A DNA stretch of 64,000 nucleotides from Thermohalobaculum sp038534135 (GCA_038534135.1 JBCAXJ010000012.1:30329-94328), one strand, 5' to 3'; positions 16,530-25,623 are shown, counted from the stretch's first letter. Notes: generated by a model not told the origin, from the letters alone. Numbers and translations: made by a program.

Positions 16530-16547
16530 AAGAACGGCTACGTTCTT
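16530..16547. terminator. Short hairpin between convergent genes
   Basis: AAGAACG and CGTTCTT pair around GCTA. It overlaps the trmB stop codon and lies 48 bases after the secreted-protein stop. No long T-run, so only a weak bidirectional terminator candidate. Confidence 0.3.
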
Positions 16548-17263
16548 TGAAACGTTAGATAATAGGGTGTGCGACCTTCACGAAGCGCTTTCGCTTCATA
16601 GCGTGTTCCTGGCCAATCGGCCCAGGCCTTGCGCCAGTCGCAGACCCTCTCCGCAGACCACGTAAACCGCAGATCCTGGTCAATCACCTCAAGGGTATGG
16701 CGTACATAATCCGCGATGTCGGTCGCCACCCGCAGCTGTGCGCCCGCTGCCATGACGCGCGCCAGCATGTCCATCTGCTTGGGATTGATGAAGCGGCGCT
16801 TATGGTGTCGGGTCTTTGGCCACGGATCTGGATACAGCAAGAACGCTCGAGCAATCGAGGCGTCCGGAAGAACGTCCATGACATCGCGGGCATCCGCGCG
16901 GGTGACGGAGAGGTTCGTGACACCGGCTTTTTCAATCTTCATCAGCAGCGCGGCGACACCGTTGATGAATGGCTCGCACGCGATCAGGCCAGTCTCTGGA
17001 TATCGTTGAGCCTGCGCGATTGCATGCTCACCCGATCCGAAGCCGATTTCGAGCCAGATCTCCTTCTTGCCGGGAAAGAGCGCATCCAAATCAATCGGAG
17101 TCCGGTCCGGGTTCTCCTCCCAACTGATGCCGGGCGGTGCGAGGTCCTGAAGTCGTGTGTCCAGCAGTTCGGCCTGGCGTTTGCGCAGTTTCTTTCCATG
17201 GCGACGCCCATAGAAGTTGCGCCAGGCTCGCTCAGGTTGTGGAGACTGCGGTGTATCCGTCAT
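16538..17263 (-). CDS. trmB: tRNA (guanine-N7-)-methyltransferase
   Basis: Methylates G46 in the variable loop of tRNAs with SAM. The 241 residues show the TrmB core: IWLEIGFGSGEHAIAQA (SAM loop), the acidic IACEPF, ADARDVMDVL, and the family signature YPDPWPKTRHHKRRFI, followed by RVATDIADYVRH and PYYLTFQR at the end. Length is normal. It follows the lipoprotein gene and metK on the same strand, the usual neighbourhood in Rhodobacterales. A perfect GC-rich inverted repeat sits 13 bases before its start. Confidence 0.95.
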   Translation of the reverse strand: MTDTPQSPQPERAWRNFYGRRHGKKLRKRQAELLDTRLQDLAPPGISWEENPDRTPIDLDALFPGKKEIWLEIGFGSGEHAIAQAQRYPETGLIACEPFINGVAALLMKIEKAGVTNLSVTRADARDVMDVLPDASIARAFLLYPDPWPKTRHHKRRFINPKQMDMLARVMAAGAQLRVATDIADYVRHTLEVIDQDLRFTWSAERVCDWRKAWADWPGTRYEAKALREGRTPYYLTFQRT

Positions 17264-17275
17264 GGTGCCCGTCTA

Positions 17276-17309
17276 GGGGGGCGGCGCAGCCGAGGCAAGA
17301 CCGCCCCCC
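17276..17309. repeat. Perfect GC-rich inverted repeat upstream of trmB
   Basis: GGGGGGCGG (17276-17284) and CCGCCCCCC (17301-17309) are exact complements with a 16-base loop, between the lipoprotein stop and the trmB start. There is no T-run, so it may be a pause/processing hairpin or modulate trmB translation. Confidence 0.45.
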
Positions 17310-17323
17310 GTCCCCGCCGTCTG

Positions 17324-17653
17324 CTACGGCGTGGCAGGCGCACCACTTTCCGCAAGAAGCAGCGGAGTACCCTCCGGACATTCGACGACGACATAGACGT
17401 CATACTCGCGAGGGATCTGCTGGAGGCCGACTTGGAGAAGCTCGAGATCGGCGCCGGGAGGTGGTGCAGACAGACCCGTACCGCCACCGACGCTGATAGG
17501 CTCGCAGTCGAACCGACGCGATGCCTGAACTGCGGCATTTGCATCAGAGACGGCACCGGCCGCGCTGACAGTCGAGGTTCCAAGCAACACATAATTGTCG
17601 GTCGTCTGACAGGCGCCAACCAACAGTGATGTACATAGAAGAACAAGTCTCAT
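17324..17653 (-). CDS. Small lipoprotein, hypothetical
   Basis: A 109-residue protein starting MRLVLLCTSLLVGACQTT. The LVGAC lipobox puts lipidation at Cys15, so the mature protein is probably anchored in the inner or outer membrane. The rest is Ala/Val-rich with one further pair of Cys (FDCEP, VVECPEG) that could form a disulfide. The ATG at 17653 has GGAGGA eight bases upstream. It sits between metK and trmB; its 160-base upstream gap after metK suggests its own promoter. No family recognised. Confidence 0.7.
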   Translation of the reverse strand: MRLVLLCTSLLVGACQTTDNYVLLGTSTVSAAGAVSDANAAVQASRRFDCEPISVGGGTGLSAPPPGADLELLQVGLQQIPREYDVYVVVECPEGTPLLLAESGAPATP

Positions 17654-17758
17654 ATCAGAAATCCTCCGTATTACTCCGGATCAATCAACCGGAATTCTTG
17701 GTTATAAGAATATTCGGATGCCCTTTTGACCACCGAATAACCAAAATACGAAGGAGAT

Positions 17759-17803
17759 GTGCGAGCGGATCACTCGCACAGCAACAATTTCCTCGAGAAA
17801 TTG
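17759..17803 (-). terminator. Tandem hairpins after metK
   Basis: Reading the minus strand after the metK stop, CAATTTC/GAAATTG (17803-17785) is followed by GTGCGAG/CTCGCAC (17779-17759), two perfect seven-base stems. A T-rich stretch follows but without a clean T-run. A third inverted repeat (TATTCGG/CCGAATA, 17711-17739) lies further down. Probable transcription end for metK. Confidence 0.4.
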
Positions 17804-17813
17804 CTAGTCGGTA

Positions 17814-18986
17814 CTACAGCGCTGACTTCAGCGCGCTGGCAAGATCGGTCTTTTCCCAGGAGAAACCACCCTCGGCATCCGGTTCGCGGCCAAAGTGGCC
17901 GTACGCCGCAGTCCTGCGATAGATCGGACGGTTCAGACCCAGGTGCGTGCGGATCCCGCGCGGCGTCAGGCTGATCGAGTCGCGGATCGCCTGCTCGACC
18001 TTGGCAACATCGGCATTGGCCGTGCCGTAGTCTTCGATATGGATCGAGAGCGGTTCTGGCACGCCGATGGCATAGGACAATTGGATGCAGCACTTGTCCA
18101 TCAGCCCTGCGGCCACGACGTTCTTCGCAACATAGCGCGCGGCATAAGCGGCCGAGCGGTCAACCTTGGTCGGGTCCTTGCCCGAGAACGCGCCGCCGCC
18201 GTGCGGCGCGGCACCGCCATATGTGTCGACAATGATCTTGCGGCCAGTCAGGCCCGCGTCACCGTCTGGTCCACCAATAACAAAACGACCCGTCGGGTTG
18301 ACGTGCCAGACAGTGTCTGCGTCGACAAAGCCCTCTGGCATCGCCTTCAGCGCATAAGGTTCAACGATCTTGCGCACATCCGGAGATTCCAGACCTTCGG
18401 CATGCTGCGTCGACACCACGATCGTGTGGGCACGGACCGGTTTGCCATCACGGTATTCGACGGTAACCTGGCTTTTGGAATCCGGACCAAGCTCTGGAGC
18501 CGCGCCGGAGTGGCGGGCCTCGGCCATGAGGTGCAGGATGCGGTGCGCATACTGGATCGGTGCCGGCATCAACTCGGGAGTTTCATTCGTCGCGTAGCCG
18601 AACATAATCCCTTGGTCGCCCGCGCCTTCGTCCTTGTTGTCGGCGGCGTCAACGCCCTGCGCGATGTCAGCGGACTGCTCGTGAATATAGCAGTCGATCG
18701 AGCAGGTGTTGAAGTGGAAGCCCTTCTGCATGTAGCCGATGTCTTTGATGGTCGACCGGGCGGCTTCAATGAACTCTTCGTCACGGACGGACTGCTCTGG
18801 GCTGGTCTTGACTTCGCCCATCAGAACTACCTTGTTCGTGGTCGCGGCTGTTTCCACGGCCACACGCGCCTCGGGCTCACGGCTCAGGATCAGATCGATC
18901 ATCGTGTCAGAAATCTGATCACAAACCTTGTCTGGGTGGCCTTCAGAGACGGACTCGGAAGTGAACAGGTAGTCGGTCCGGGACAT
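17814..18986 (-). CDS. metK: S-adenosylmethionine synthetase
   Basis: Makes SAM from methionine and ATP. The 390 residues carry SEGHPDKVCDQISD (ATP/Mg site), GEVKTS, the GDGDAGLTGRKIIVDTYGG block and the GGGAFSGKDPTKVDRS phosphate loop. The start at 18986 (MSRTDYLFTSESV) is used because GAGGAG lies just upstream and relatives begin there; the frame is open for 26 more codons without conservation. Many Rhodobacterales carry a SAM/SAH riboswitch in front of metK; I could not recognise its conserved sequence in the 110 bases upstream. A HTH regulator gene precedes it. Confidence 0.97.
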   Translation of the reverse strand: MSRTDYLFTSESVSEGHPDKVCDQISDTMIDLILSREPEARVAVETAATTNKVVLMGEVKTSPEQSVRDEEFIEAARSTIKDIGYMQKGFHFNTCSIDCYIHEQSADIAQGVDAADNKDEGAGDQGIMFGYATNETPELMPAPIQYAHRILHLMAEARHSGAAPELGPDSKSQVTVEYRDGKPVRAHTIVVSTQHAEGLESPDVRKIVEPYALKAMPEGFVDADTVWHVNPTGRFVIGGPDGDAGLTGRKIIVDTYGGAAPHGGGAFSGKDPTKVDRSAAYAARYVAKNVVAAGLMDKCCIQLSYAIGVPEPLSIHIEDYGTANADVAKVEQAIRDSISLTPRGIRTHLGLNRPIYRRTAAYGHFGREPDAEGGFSWEKTDLASALKSAL

Positions 18987-19099
18987 GGGCAATCGCTCCT
19001 CGAATATCAGAAAGTGTCCGCTCGGCCTTGTATCGGCTGGAAGGCGCCCATTTGGCACGGGCATCGCGGGCGGTCAATGACCGAAAAAAGCGCAAATCG

Positions 19100-19498
19100 T
19101 CAGGGGGTATCCTTAGCGATTGTGCTTACAAGGTCCACGATGCGGCGCCGGGTCGGGACGTCATCGATCTTGAGGAATGCCATAGAGAGCGCGTGACCCT
19201 CGGCAGATGCGAGAAACGCCTGGACGGACGCCGTGCGTTCCGCAACCTCTTCTGCGTCCACATCGGACCCGGGTGTGGGCAGGCCATCGTAGAAGTACTG
19301 CACCGGCACCGAGAGGATTTGCGAGATCTTGAAAAGCCGACCGGCACCGATACGGTTCTGGCCCTTCTCGTATTTCTGGATCTGCTGGAACGTCAGCCCC
19401 AGCGCAGCACCGAGCTGTTCCTGGCTTACCCCAAGCGTCATCCGCCGAATTCTCACACGGCTTCCGACAAATGCATCGACATCGTCTGCTGATCTCAC
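19100..19498 (-). CDS. XRE-family HTH transcriptional regulator
   Basis: DNA-binding regulator with one XRE/cro-type helix-turn-helix: VGSRVRIRRMTLGVSQEQLGAALGLTFQQIQKYEKGQNRIGAGRLFKISQIL, split here across residues about 10-60. This is the short regulator commonly found between lnt and metK in this order. With the GTG at 19498 (GGAAGGTGGG upstream) it is 132 residues, the usual length. An in-frame ATG at 19627 would add 43 poorly conserved residues and lacks a ribosome site, so I prefer the GTG. The C-terminal half is helical and may be for dimerisation. Confidence 0.85.
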   Translation of the reverse strand: MRSADDVDAFVGSRVRIRRMTLGVSQEQLGAALGLTFQQIQKYEKGQNRIGAGRLFKISQILSVPVQYFYDGLPTPGSDVDAEEVAERTASVQAFLASAEGHALSMAFLKIDDVPTRRRIVDLVSTIAKDTP

Positions 19499-19711
19499 AC
19501 CCGTTCCCACCTTCCGGGGCGCCGTGACCGATCGACCTGATACAGCAGCCGACAATCGCACAACGCCTGAGCCTGGGCGCGCCAACTCAGATAGCTCGAA
19601 AGACACCTCAACCGTCGGTTGCGGCATTCGAGTCCGGCGCGGAAAAACTCCTATTTATGCCTGCGCCCCTCCTTGAGCCAACGCCCAAGCGCTCTTCCCG
19701 ATTTCAAGGTA

Positions 19712-19726
19712 GTAAAATAATTTTAC
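19712..19726. promoter_or_regulatory. AT-rich palindrome between lnt and the XRE regulator
   Basis: GTAAAAT-A-ATTTTAC, a perfect 15-base palindrome in an AT-rich patch immediately after the lnt stop. On the minus strand it includes a good -10-like TAAAAT. It may be an operator for the downstream XRE gene or the lnt terminator. Confidence 0.35.
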
Positions 19727-19731
19727 AGATG

Positions 19732-21285
19732 TCAATCGAACCGAAATACATGTCGCCGCAAAAAAGTGAAAAAAACCATCGCAACAAGCAGAATGGTGAA
19801 AGATATATCGCCAACTATACTGTAGAGTGTAGAGGGCAATGCATCAGGCAACCTAGCGTCTAATCTGTCATAGTTGTGCATTTCTATTGATGCAACCAGA
19901 CGTCCGTATGAATCAATCATAGCAGAGATCCCAGTGTTGGTTGCACGCACGACGGGTAAGCCCTGTTCGACAGCCCGAAATCGCGCCTGGGCAAGATGCT
20001 GTTGCGGCCCAGCAAACGACCCGAACCAGGCATCGTTGGTGATCTGCGCGATCCATGCGGGACGCTCCGGACCCACGGCCTCGTAGGGAAAAATCGCCTC
20101 GTAACAGATGATCGGCGAGAACGATGGCAGCCCTGGAAGTTGAAGCGTCTGCGGGCCAGGCCCGCGGGAGAACCCAGCGCCTTCGCTGAAATCCGGCAGG
20201 CCGAGCTTTCCCAGAACCTCAACAAGCGGCATGTACTCACCGAACGGGACGAGATGATGCTTGTCATAGCGCGGGCCAAGCGTCCCGTCCGGTAGAATTG
20301 TGTGAAACGCGTTGCTGAGGAACTCCCCGTCTGCCCGCTGTTCACGGTGGAAAGCTCCGAGAATGACCGGAGCTCCGCCCGCCGCTTGCGCAATGCGCTC
20401 AACCTCCGCTGGATTCTCGGTTGGAACGAAGAACACCGCCATCTCGGGCCATATGACCAAGTCCGGCATCTGATCGCCGGTCCTGGGTGGCGCTGATGTG
20501 GCGTCTAGAGCGCGCTTGTAGAACTCTTCGCGGTAACCCGGTTCCCACTTCAGATGCTGCGGCGCATTGGGTTGAACCAAACGGATAAGCGGTTGAGTGG
20601 GCGAGGTGACGACCTCTGGCGGAACGCGCGCGGTCCCTGCGATCCAAAGCGCTGTGAATGCGGCGAGTGACAGAGCAACCGGGACGAACCTTCGCTCGGC
20701 CAATGCGATCAACGGTACACTCGTCAGAGCGAGTGTGATGAACGTCAGGCCGAACGGTCCGGCCCAACTCGCCACCTGCATGATCGGTGTGTCCAACCAG
20801 ACATAGGCCGGGAGCGCCCACGGGAACCCGGTCAGCACATATCCCCGCGCCAATTCCACGGCCGACAGCATCGTCGCGAGCACCAAGGCCCCGTGCCAGC
20901 CCACGCGTGCCCAGCTGCGTTTTGCGACCCAAAAGGCCAGTGCCCAGAACAGTGCAAGACCGGCAGGCAGTCCCATGACGCCCAGCGGCATCATCAACAG
21001 GAACTTGTCCGGGTCGACCAGAAAAGCGTTACCGATCCAGTGCAGTCCGGTGACAAAGTACCCAAAGCCCGCGGCCCATCCGGTCCATGCCGCACTTCTG
21101 GCAGACGGTGCGCCATGGACAAGCCAGACGAGGATCGGCACGGCCAGGAACATCAGCCACGGGATGCCGACGGGTGGTTGCCCGGCCGTCATCAAAACAC
21201 CCGAAAAAGCCGCCAGGCTAAGGCGTTGCCACCGGCTCAGGCCCGAAGCCGCCGCGACCGGCGAGAACCCGGTCAACGCGCGCAT
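19732..21285 (-). CDS. lnt: Apolipoprotein N-acyltransferase
   Basis: Adds the third acyl chain to the N-terminal Cys of lipoproteins in the inner membrane. The 517 residues begin with six to eight membrane helices (about 15-215), followed by a periplasmic nitrilase domain with the catalytic Glu in VIWPEMAVFF, Lys in YDKHHLVPFGEY and Cys in IICYEAIFP. ITNDAWFGSFAGPQQHLAQARFRAVE is the usual late block, and a last membrane helix closes the protein. It is six bases downstream of corC, part of the phoH-ybeY-corC-lnt run. Confidence 0.96.
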   Translation of the reverse strand: MRALTGFSPVAAASGLSRWQRLSLAAFSGVLMTAGQPPVGIPWLMFLAVPILVWLVHGAPSARSAAWTGWAAGFGYFVTGLHWIGNAFLVDPDKFLLMMPLGVMGLPAGLALFWALAFWVAKRSWARVGWHGALVLATMLSAVELARGYVLTGFPWALPAYVWLDTPIMQVASWAGPFGLTFITLALTSVPLIALAERRFVPVALSLAAFTALWIAGTARVPPEVVTSPTQPLIRLVQPNAPQHLKWEPGYREEFYKRALDATSAPPRTGDQMPDLVIWPEMAVFFVPTENPAEVERIAQAAGGAPVILGAFHREQRADGEFLSNAFHTILPDGTLGPRYDKHHLVPFGEYMPLVEVLGKLGLPDFSEGAGFSRGPGPQTLQLPGLPSFSPIICYEAIFPYEAVGPERPAWIAQITNDAWFGSFAGPQQHLAQARFRAVEQGLPVVRATNTGISAMIDSYGRLVASIEMHNYDRLDARLPDALPSTLYSIVGDISFTILLVAMVFFTFLRRHVFRFD

Positions 21286-21291
21286 ACTGGA

Positions 21292-22275
21292 TTATTCCGC
21301 AGCCTGCCGCAGCGGCGTGCCGCCGTTGCCGCGGCTTACGCGCATCCGTTTGATCCGCCGCGCGTCGGCATCGACGATTTCGAACTCGTAACCCTCTGGA
21401 TGCAGGATCACCTCACCGCGCGTCGGCACGCGATTTGCGATCATGAAGACGAGGCCGCCCAGGGTCGAGACCTCCTCGTCCCATCCCTCCGGCACGAGAG
21501 TCAAAGACGACGCTGCCTCGAACTCGCGGATATCTGCCCGCGCATTCACGACGTAGCCACCTTCGCCTTCAGCGTGCCAGTCATCCGACGCTTCGTCGCT
21601 GTCGTGCTCGTCTTCGATATCACCGACGACCTGTTCAACGAGATCCTCGATCGTGATCAAACCGTCGACACCGCCGAATTCGTCGATCACCAATGCCATG
21701 TGGACACGCTCGCCCTGCATCTTTTGCAGAAGCGCCGCAATGCGCATGGACGGCGGGACGAACAGAGCAGTGCGGATGTGATCTCTGACCTTGAAGTCAT
21801 TCGTGCCCTGCTGGCGCCCGAACCCATACGCGAGTGCGAGATCCTTCATGTGCACAAAGCCCAGCGGATCATCCAGCGTCTCGTGATAAACTGGAAGACG
21901 GGAGAAACCGCATTCTTCAAAAGCCGATATCGAGTCCTCGAGCGATGTATCATCGGCGATCGCCTCGACATCAGCGCGCGGCGTCATCACGTCTTCTACC
22001 CGCAGATCGCGCAGGCGCAGGATGTTGTTGACCATTGCCAATTCGGCAGGCGTACCAGACCGGAAAGCCGGACCCAGAGCATCGGGATTGGTCACTTCGC
22101 CATTGGATGAAATTTCAGCCCCGTTCGAACGCCCAAACAATCGCGACAAAAACGATGGCGTATGCCCGTTGGTCCGGATGGTGCCCGAAGGCGATGACGG
22201 AGGCTCCGTGATCTCTTCCGAGATCTCGAGCTTGGTCGGACCGGTCTGCGATCCGCGACTTCGGTCAGGGTCCAT
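21292..22275 (-). CDS. corC: CBS-domain protein of the HlyC/CorC family
   Basis: A 327-residue cytosolic protein with two CBS domains and a C-terminal CorC_HlyC domain, linked to Mg/Co efflux or membrane integrity. The first CBS starts at VEDVMTPRADVEAI; the second holds ALVIDEFGGVDGLITIEDLVEQVVGDI, and an acidic linker (DEHDSDEASDDW) precedes the C-terminal beta domain (STLGGLVF, GEVILHPEGYEFEI). No transmembrane DUF21 part is present, as in other proteins of this operon position. It lies between ybeY and lnt. Confidence 0.93.
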   Translation of the reverse strand: MDPDRSRGSQTGPTKLEISEEITEPPSSPSGTIRTNGHTPSFLSRLFGRSNGAEISSNGEVTNPDALGPAFRSGTPAELAMVNNILRLRDLRVEDVMTPRADVEAIADDTSLEDSISAFEECGFSRLPVYHETLDDPLGFVHMKDLALAYGFGRQQGTNDFKVRDHIRTALFVPPSMRIAALLQKMQGERVHMALVIDEFGGVDGLITIEDLVEQVVGDIEDEHDSDEASDDWHAEGEGGYVVNARADIREFEAASSLTLVPEGWDEEVSTLGGLVFMIANRVPTRGEVILHPEGYEFEIVDADARRIKRMRVSRGNGGTPLRQAAE

Positions 22276-22313
22276 CGTTTCTTTCTCTGCGGTGCGGCTG
22301 CACCGTGCCCCTC

Positions 22314-22826
22314 TTACGCATATGGATCGCCGAAGCCCGCTGAAATCATTGTGCGGGTCTCCAACGCTTCCATTCTGCCTGCATCCTCGGGTGTTTCATG
22401 ATCAAAGCCCAGCAGGTGCAGACATCCATGCAAGATCAGGTGCATCGCGTGGCTTTTCAAGGGTCGAGATGCCGCGTCGGCCTCACGTTCCAAGGTCTGC
22501 AGCGAAATTGCGACATCACCCAGAAAAACCGGCTGCCCTTCAACCATCGATACCGGCGGTTCTTCGGGCACACCGCCGGGCGCCGACGGCGCCAGATCGA
22601 ACACTGGCCAAGACAGGACATTGGTCGGCAAAGGCTTATCCCGAAATTCCCCATTCAGCGCCGCGATCCGATCGTCGTCGCAGGCCATGATGCAAATTTC
22701 GAAGCGTCGATCGGAGTCTCTGAGCACGTTCAGCGCCAGGGCGGCGGCCTGCTCAGCAATATCGTCAATCTCCGGGAGCGCTTCCCGCCATCCCGGATGC
22801 TCGATCAACAAATCGACAATCGCCAT
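22314..22826 (-). CDS. ybeY: Endoribonuclease YbeY (rRNA maturation factor)
   Basis: Zinc-dependent single-strand RNase for 16S rRNA 3' maturation and ribosome quality control. The 170 residues end with the family motif HLILHGCLHLLGFDHE, in which three His bind the metal. LNGEFRDKPLPTNVLSWP is the conserved N-terminal block. I chose the ATG at 22826, one base after the phoH stop; upstream codons in this frame belong to phoH antisense-frame sequence. A C-terminal MEALETRTM segment is typical. Confidence 0.95.
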   Translation of the reverse strand: MAIVDLLIEHPGWREALPEIDDIAEQAAALALNVLRDSDRRFEICIMACDDDRIAALNGEFRDKPLPTNVLSWPVFDLAPSAPGGVPEEPPVSMVEGQPVFLGDVAISLQTLEREADAASRPLKSHAMHLILHGCLHLLGFDHETPEDAGRMEALETRTMISAGFGDPYA

Positions 22827-22827
22827 T

Positions 22828-23850
22828 TCAAACCGGAGCGTCCTTGTCGTAGGCCTGCACGATCTTCGCCACCAGTGGATGGCGTACGATATCGACGGCC
22901 GAGAACCTGACAAAACCGATCTCGTCAACCTGCTCGAGGATCCGTAAGGCTTGTACGAGCCCCGACTGCACACCCCGCGGAAGATCGATCTGGCTTGGAT
23001 CGCCAGTGATCGCCATCCGGCTGCCTTCGCCCATCCGCGTGAGGAACATCTTCATCTGCATCTCGGTCGTGTTCTGTGCCTCGTCGAGCACCACGAACGC
23101 ATTCGACAGAGTCCGACCCCGCATAAAGGCGAGCGGCGCGATCTCGATCTTGCCTTCCTCCAAGAGTTTGTTGACCTGTTTGCCCGGCAACATGTCCCCC
23201 AACGCATCGTAGAGCGGGCGCATGTAAGGGTCCATCTTCTCCTTCTCAGTGCCGGGAAGGAACCCAAGGCGTTCGCCCGCTTCGACGGCCGGGCGGCTCA
23301 GGATGATCTTGTCGACCTGACCGTCCACGAACATCGCCACGGCTGCGGCCACGGCAAGATAGGTCTTGCCTGTGCCCGCCGGGCCAATTCCGAACACCAG
23401 TTCATTGTTGAACAGATGAGACACGTAAACCCTCTGGGCGGTCGTGCGCGGCTCGATCGTTCTCTTCTTTGTCCGGATCTCGAGCCGCCCGCCTGGAAAC
23501 ATGTCGAGTTGCGTGGCAGCGCTCTGAGCCGATGCAGCCTCTCCAGCGGCCTCGGGGCCCATCCGGATGATCGCTTGAATATCCGCAGGTTCAACGGTGC
23601 GACCATCTTCAAGCCGTTCGTACAATGCCTGAAGAGCAGCCTTGGCGGCGACCTGAGTGTCCGCGGAACCATGCAGTGCCAGAACATTGCCTCGCCGCAT
23701 GATCACGACGTCCAGACCTTGCTCGATCTGCGCAAGATTTCGGTCAAACTGACCACAAAGCTCGATCAGAAGGCGATTGTCTGGAAACTCGATCAGGGTC
23801 TCGTGCAGGTCGTCAGGCAAACTGACATCCCCGGCGGCAGTACTCGACAC
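22828..23850 (-). CDS. phoH: PhoH family ATPase
   Basis: PhoH-like P-loop NTPase, 340 residues, linked to RNA metabolism through its partner YbeY. An N-terminal domain (residues about 15-110) precedes the helicase-like core: GIGPAGTGKTYLAVA (Walker A), FVVLDEAQNTTEMQMK (Walker B) and MAITGDPSQIDLPRG. It starts at a GTG (23850) with AAGGAA upstream. It heads the coupled phoH-ybeY-corC-lnt genes. A hairpin separates it from nhaA upstream. Confidence 0.95.
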   Translation of the reverse strand: MSSTAAGDVSLPDDLHETLIEFPDNRLLIELCGQFDRNLAQIEQGLDVVIMRRGNVLALHGSADTQVAAKAALQALYERLEDGRTVEPADIQAIIRMGPEAAGEAASAQSAATQLDMFPGGRLEIRTKKRTIEPRTTAQRVYVSHLFNNELVFGIGPAGTGKTYLAVAAAVAMFVDGQVDKIILSRPAVEAGERLGFLPGTEKEKMDPYMRPLYDALGDMLPGKQVNKLLEEGKIEIAPLAFMRGRTLSNAFVVLDEAQNTTEMQMKMFLTRMGEGSRMAITGDPSQIDLPRGVQSGLVQALRILEQVDEIGFVRFSAVDIVRHPLVAKIVQAYDKDAPV

Positions 23851-23906
23851 GAGATAATGTTCCTTTTCGCTCGATCACCACTACACGTTGACCGAGCCAA
23901 ACCGGC

Positions 23907-23938
23907 GACGCAAGGGAAAACACAGTCACCCTTGCGTC
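23907..23938. terminator. Perfect 10-bp inverted repeat between nhaA and phoH
   Basis: GACGCAAGGG (23907-23916) and CCCTTGCGTC (23929-23938) with a 12-base loop, 16 bases after the nhaA stop on the minus strand. It lacks a strong T-run but its place fits an nhaA terminator. Confidence 0.5.
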
Positions 23939-23953
23939 ACAGTCGGTGCAGGC

Positions 23954-25153
23954 TCATTCCGCGGCGTAGGCTTCCTTGCGGGCAGAGGGTGCATGGCCGC
24001 TTGCCGTCGCGTAGGCCAACACCGCGGCACCCAGCAGGCCGGAGAGCAGCGAACCCGACAACACACCCAACCGGACGGAGTTCTGGAATTCGATGTCCGA
24101 GAACGCGAGCGTGCCGATGAACAGACTCATCGTGAAACCGATCCCGGCCAGCAACGATACGCCATAAAGCTGCAGCATCGAACCGCCTTCCGGCGGCTGC
24201 GCCAGACCGAGCTTGATTGCGCCCCAGGCCATGCCGAAGACACCGATCTGTTTGCCGATGAACAGGCCCGCCGCGATGCCCAGCGTCAGCGGCGCACCAA
24301 AGTCGGCCAGCGAAAGCCCGCCCAGCGGGACACCGGCATTGGCGAAGGCGAAGACCGGCATCACGAAGAAACTGACCCACGGCATCAGCGCATATTTCAG
24401 CGTGATCATTGGGGAATAGCCCGTGCTGTCGCGTTTGATTGGGATTGCGAAGCCCAGCGCCACGCCGGCCAGGGTCGCGTGCACCCCGGATTTCAGAACG
24501 CAGACCCACATCACCAGGCCAACGATGACGAACATACCCAGATTGCGGACACCGGCAAAGTTCATGCCGCCGAGAACGGCGAGGCCGCCCAGGCCGAGGA
24601 ACAGCGCCGTGGTGGACAATTCGTCGGTGTAAAACACCGCGATGATGGCGATCGCGGCCAGGTCATCGACGATTGCCAAGGCCAGCAAGAAGATCTTCAG
24701 CGACGGCGCAACACGGTTTCCGAACAGCGACAGCACGCCCAGAGCAAAAGCAATATCGGTAGCGGCCGGAATCGCCCAGCCGCGTGCCTCGGCGCTTTCA
24801 ATCCCGACGATGCCCACGAACACCAGCGCCGGTATGGCCATGCCACCGATCGCGCCGTAGACTGGCAGTGCAGCCTTCTGCCAGTCGCTCAGCGCGCCCT
24901 CGACGATCTCTTTCTTGATCTCAAGCGCCACGAACAGGAAGAAGATCGCCATGAGGCCGTCATTGATCCAAAGCAGCAAAGGCTTGTCTATGGCGGCGCC
25001 CTCGATGGCCACAGTCAGCTTCGCGCCCAGCAAAATGTCATAAATCGGCGTCAGAACGGCGATGTTTTCGAACAGCAGCCCCAACAGCGCCGCTGCCGCG
25101 AGCACCAAGCCAGCCTTCGTCTCCGTCGACATGCCTTTGGCGGCACTGTCCAT
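23954..25153 (-). CDS. nhaA: Na+/H+ antiporter NhaA
   Basis: Electrogenic sodium/proton exchanger of the inner membrane, 399 residues and about 12 helices. The functional acidic residues are visible in AIPAATDIAFALGVLSLFG and LAIVDDLAAIAIIAVFYT (the paired Asp), and the GKQIGVFGMAW and SLLAGIGFTMSLFIGTLAF segments match the family. The ATG at 25153 follows GGAGGAACG. It is divergent from clpS. Confidence 0.96.
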   Translation of the reverse strand: MDSAAKGMSTETKAGLVLAAAALLGLLFENIAVLTPIYDILLGAKLTVAIEGAAIDKPLLLWINDGLMAIFFLFVALEIKKEIVEGALSDWQKAALPVYGAIGGMAIPALVFVGIVGIESAEARGWAIPAATDIAFALGVLSLFGNRVAPSLKIFLLALAIVDDLAAIAIIAVFYTDELSTTALFLGLGGLAVLGGMNFAGVRNLGMFVIVGLVMWVCVLKSGVHATLAGVALGFAIPIKRDSTGYSPMITLKYALMPWVSFFVMPVFAFANAGVPLGGLSLADFGAPLTLGIAAGLFIGKQIGVFGMAWGAIKLGLAQPPEGGSMLQLYGVSLLAGIGFTMSLFIGTLAFSDIEFQNSVRLGVLSGSLLSGLLGAAVLAYATASGHAPSARKEAYAAE

Positions 25154-25308
25154 GCGTCGTTCCTCCGAGAATATTGAAGTCCAATCGCATGTAGGACCGT
25201 GTCTGTTTGGAACAATATTTTGCAGTGCGAAAAACGTTGTACGACGTTGGGAAAAACGCCGTAACAGCCGCATTGGTTGCCCAGCGCATCGTGCTATGTT
25301 TGTTGCCC

Positions 25309-25617
25309 ATGGCGCAGACCGACACGGCAGATCCAAAGACCAAGACGAAACCGAAGGTCGAACGACCCCGGATGTTCAAAGTCATCTTGCTGAACGACGA
25401 TTTCACGCCGCGCGAGTTCGTCACGATCGTTCTGAAGGAAGTGTTCGGCATGGGTCCCGAGCGCGCACATGTGGTGATGATGACAGCCCACCAGAAAGGC
25501 GCCTGCGTCGTCGCTGTCTACACCAAGGACATCGCTGAAACGAAGGCCGAGCGCGCGATGGAGCTTGGCAAGGAGCACGGATTTCCGCTGATGTTCACCA
25601 CCGAGCCCGAAGACTGA
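25309..25617 (+). CDS. clpS: ATP-dependent Clp protease adaptor ClpS
   Basis: Binds the N-domain of ClpA and hands over N-end-rule substrates. The 102 residues have a basic, disordered N-terminal tail and the core FKVILLNDDFTPREFVTIVL, VVMMTAHQKGACVVAVYTKDIAETKA and FPLMFTTEPE, all standard. The ATG at 25309 is chosen because the 34 upstream in-frame codons are not conserved. No clpA follows; it converges on phnM with a six-base gap. Confidence 0.95.
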   Translation: MAQTDTADPKTKTKPKVERPRMFKVILLNDDFTPREFVTIVLKEVFGMGPERAHVVMMTAHQKGACVVAVYTKDIAETKAERAMELGKEHGFPLMFTTEPED

Positions 25618-25623
25618 GCCGCC

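Noticed and set aside
18987..19099. SAM/SAH riboswitch in front of metK
   Set aside because: This riboswitch is common before metK in Rhodobacterales, but I could not find its conserved loop-and-pseudoknot pattern next to the GAGGAG ribosome site. A covariance-model search would settle it.
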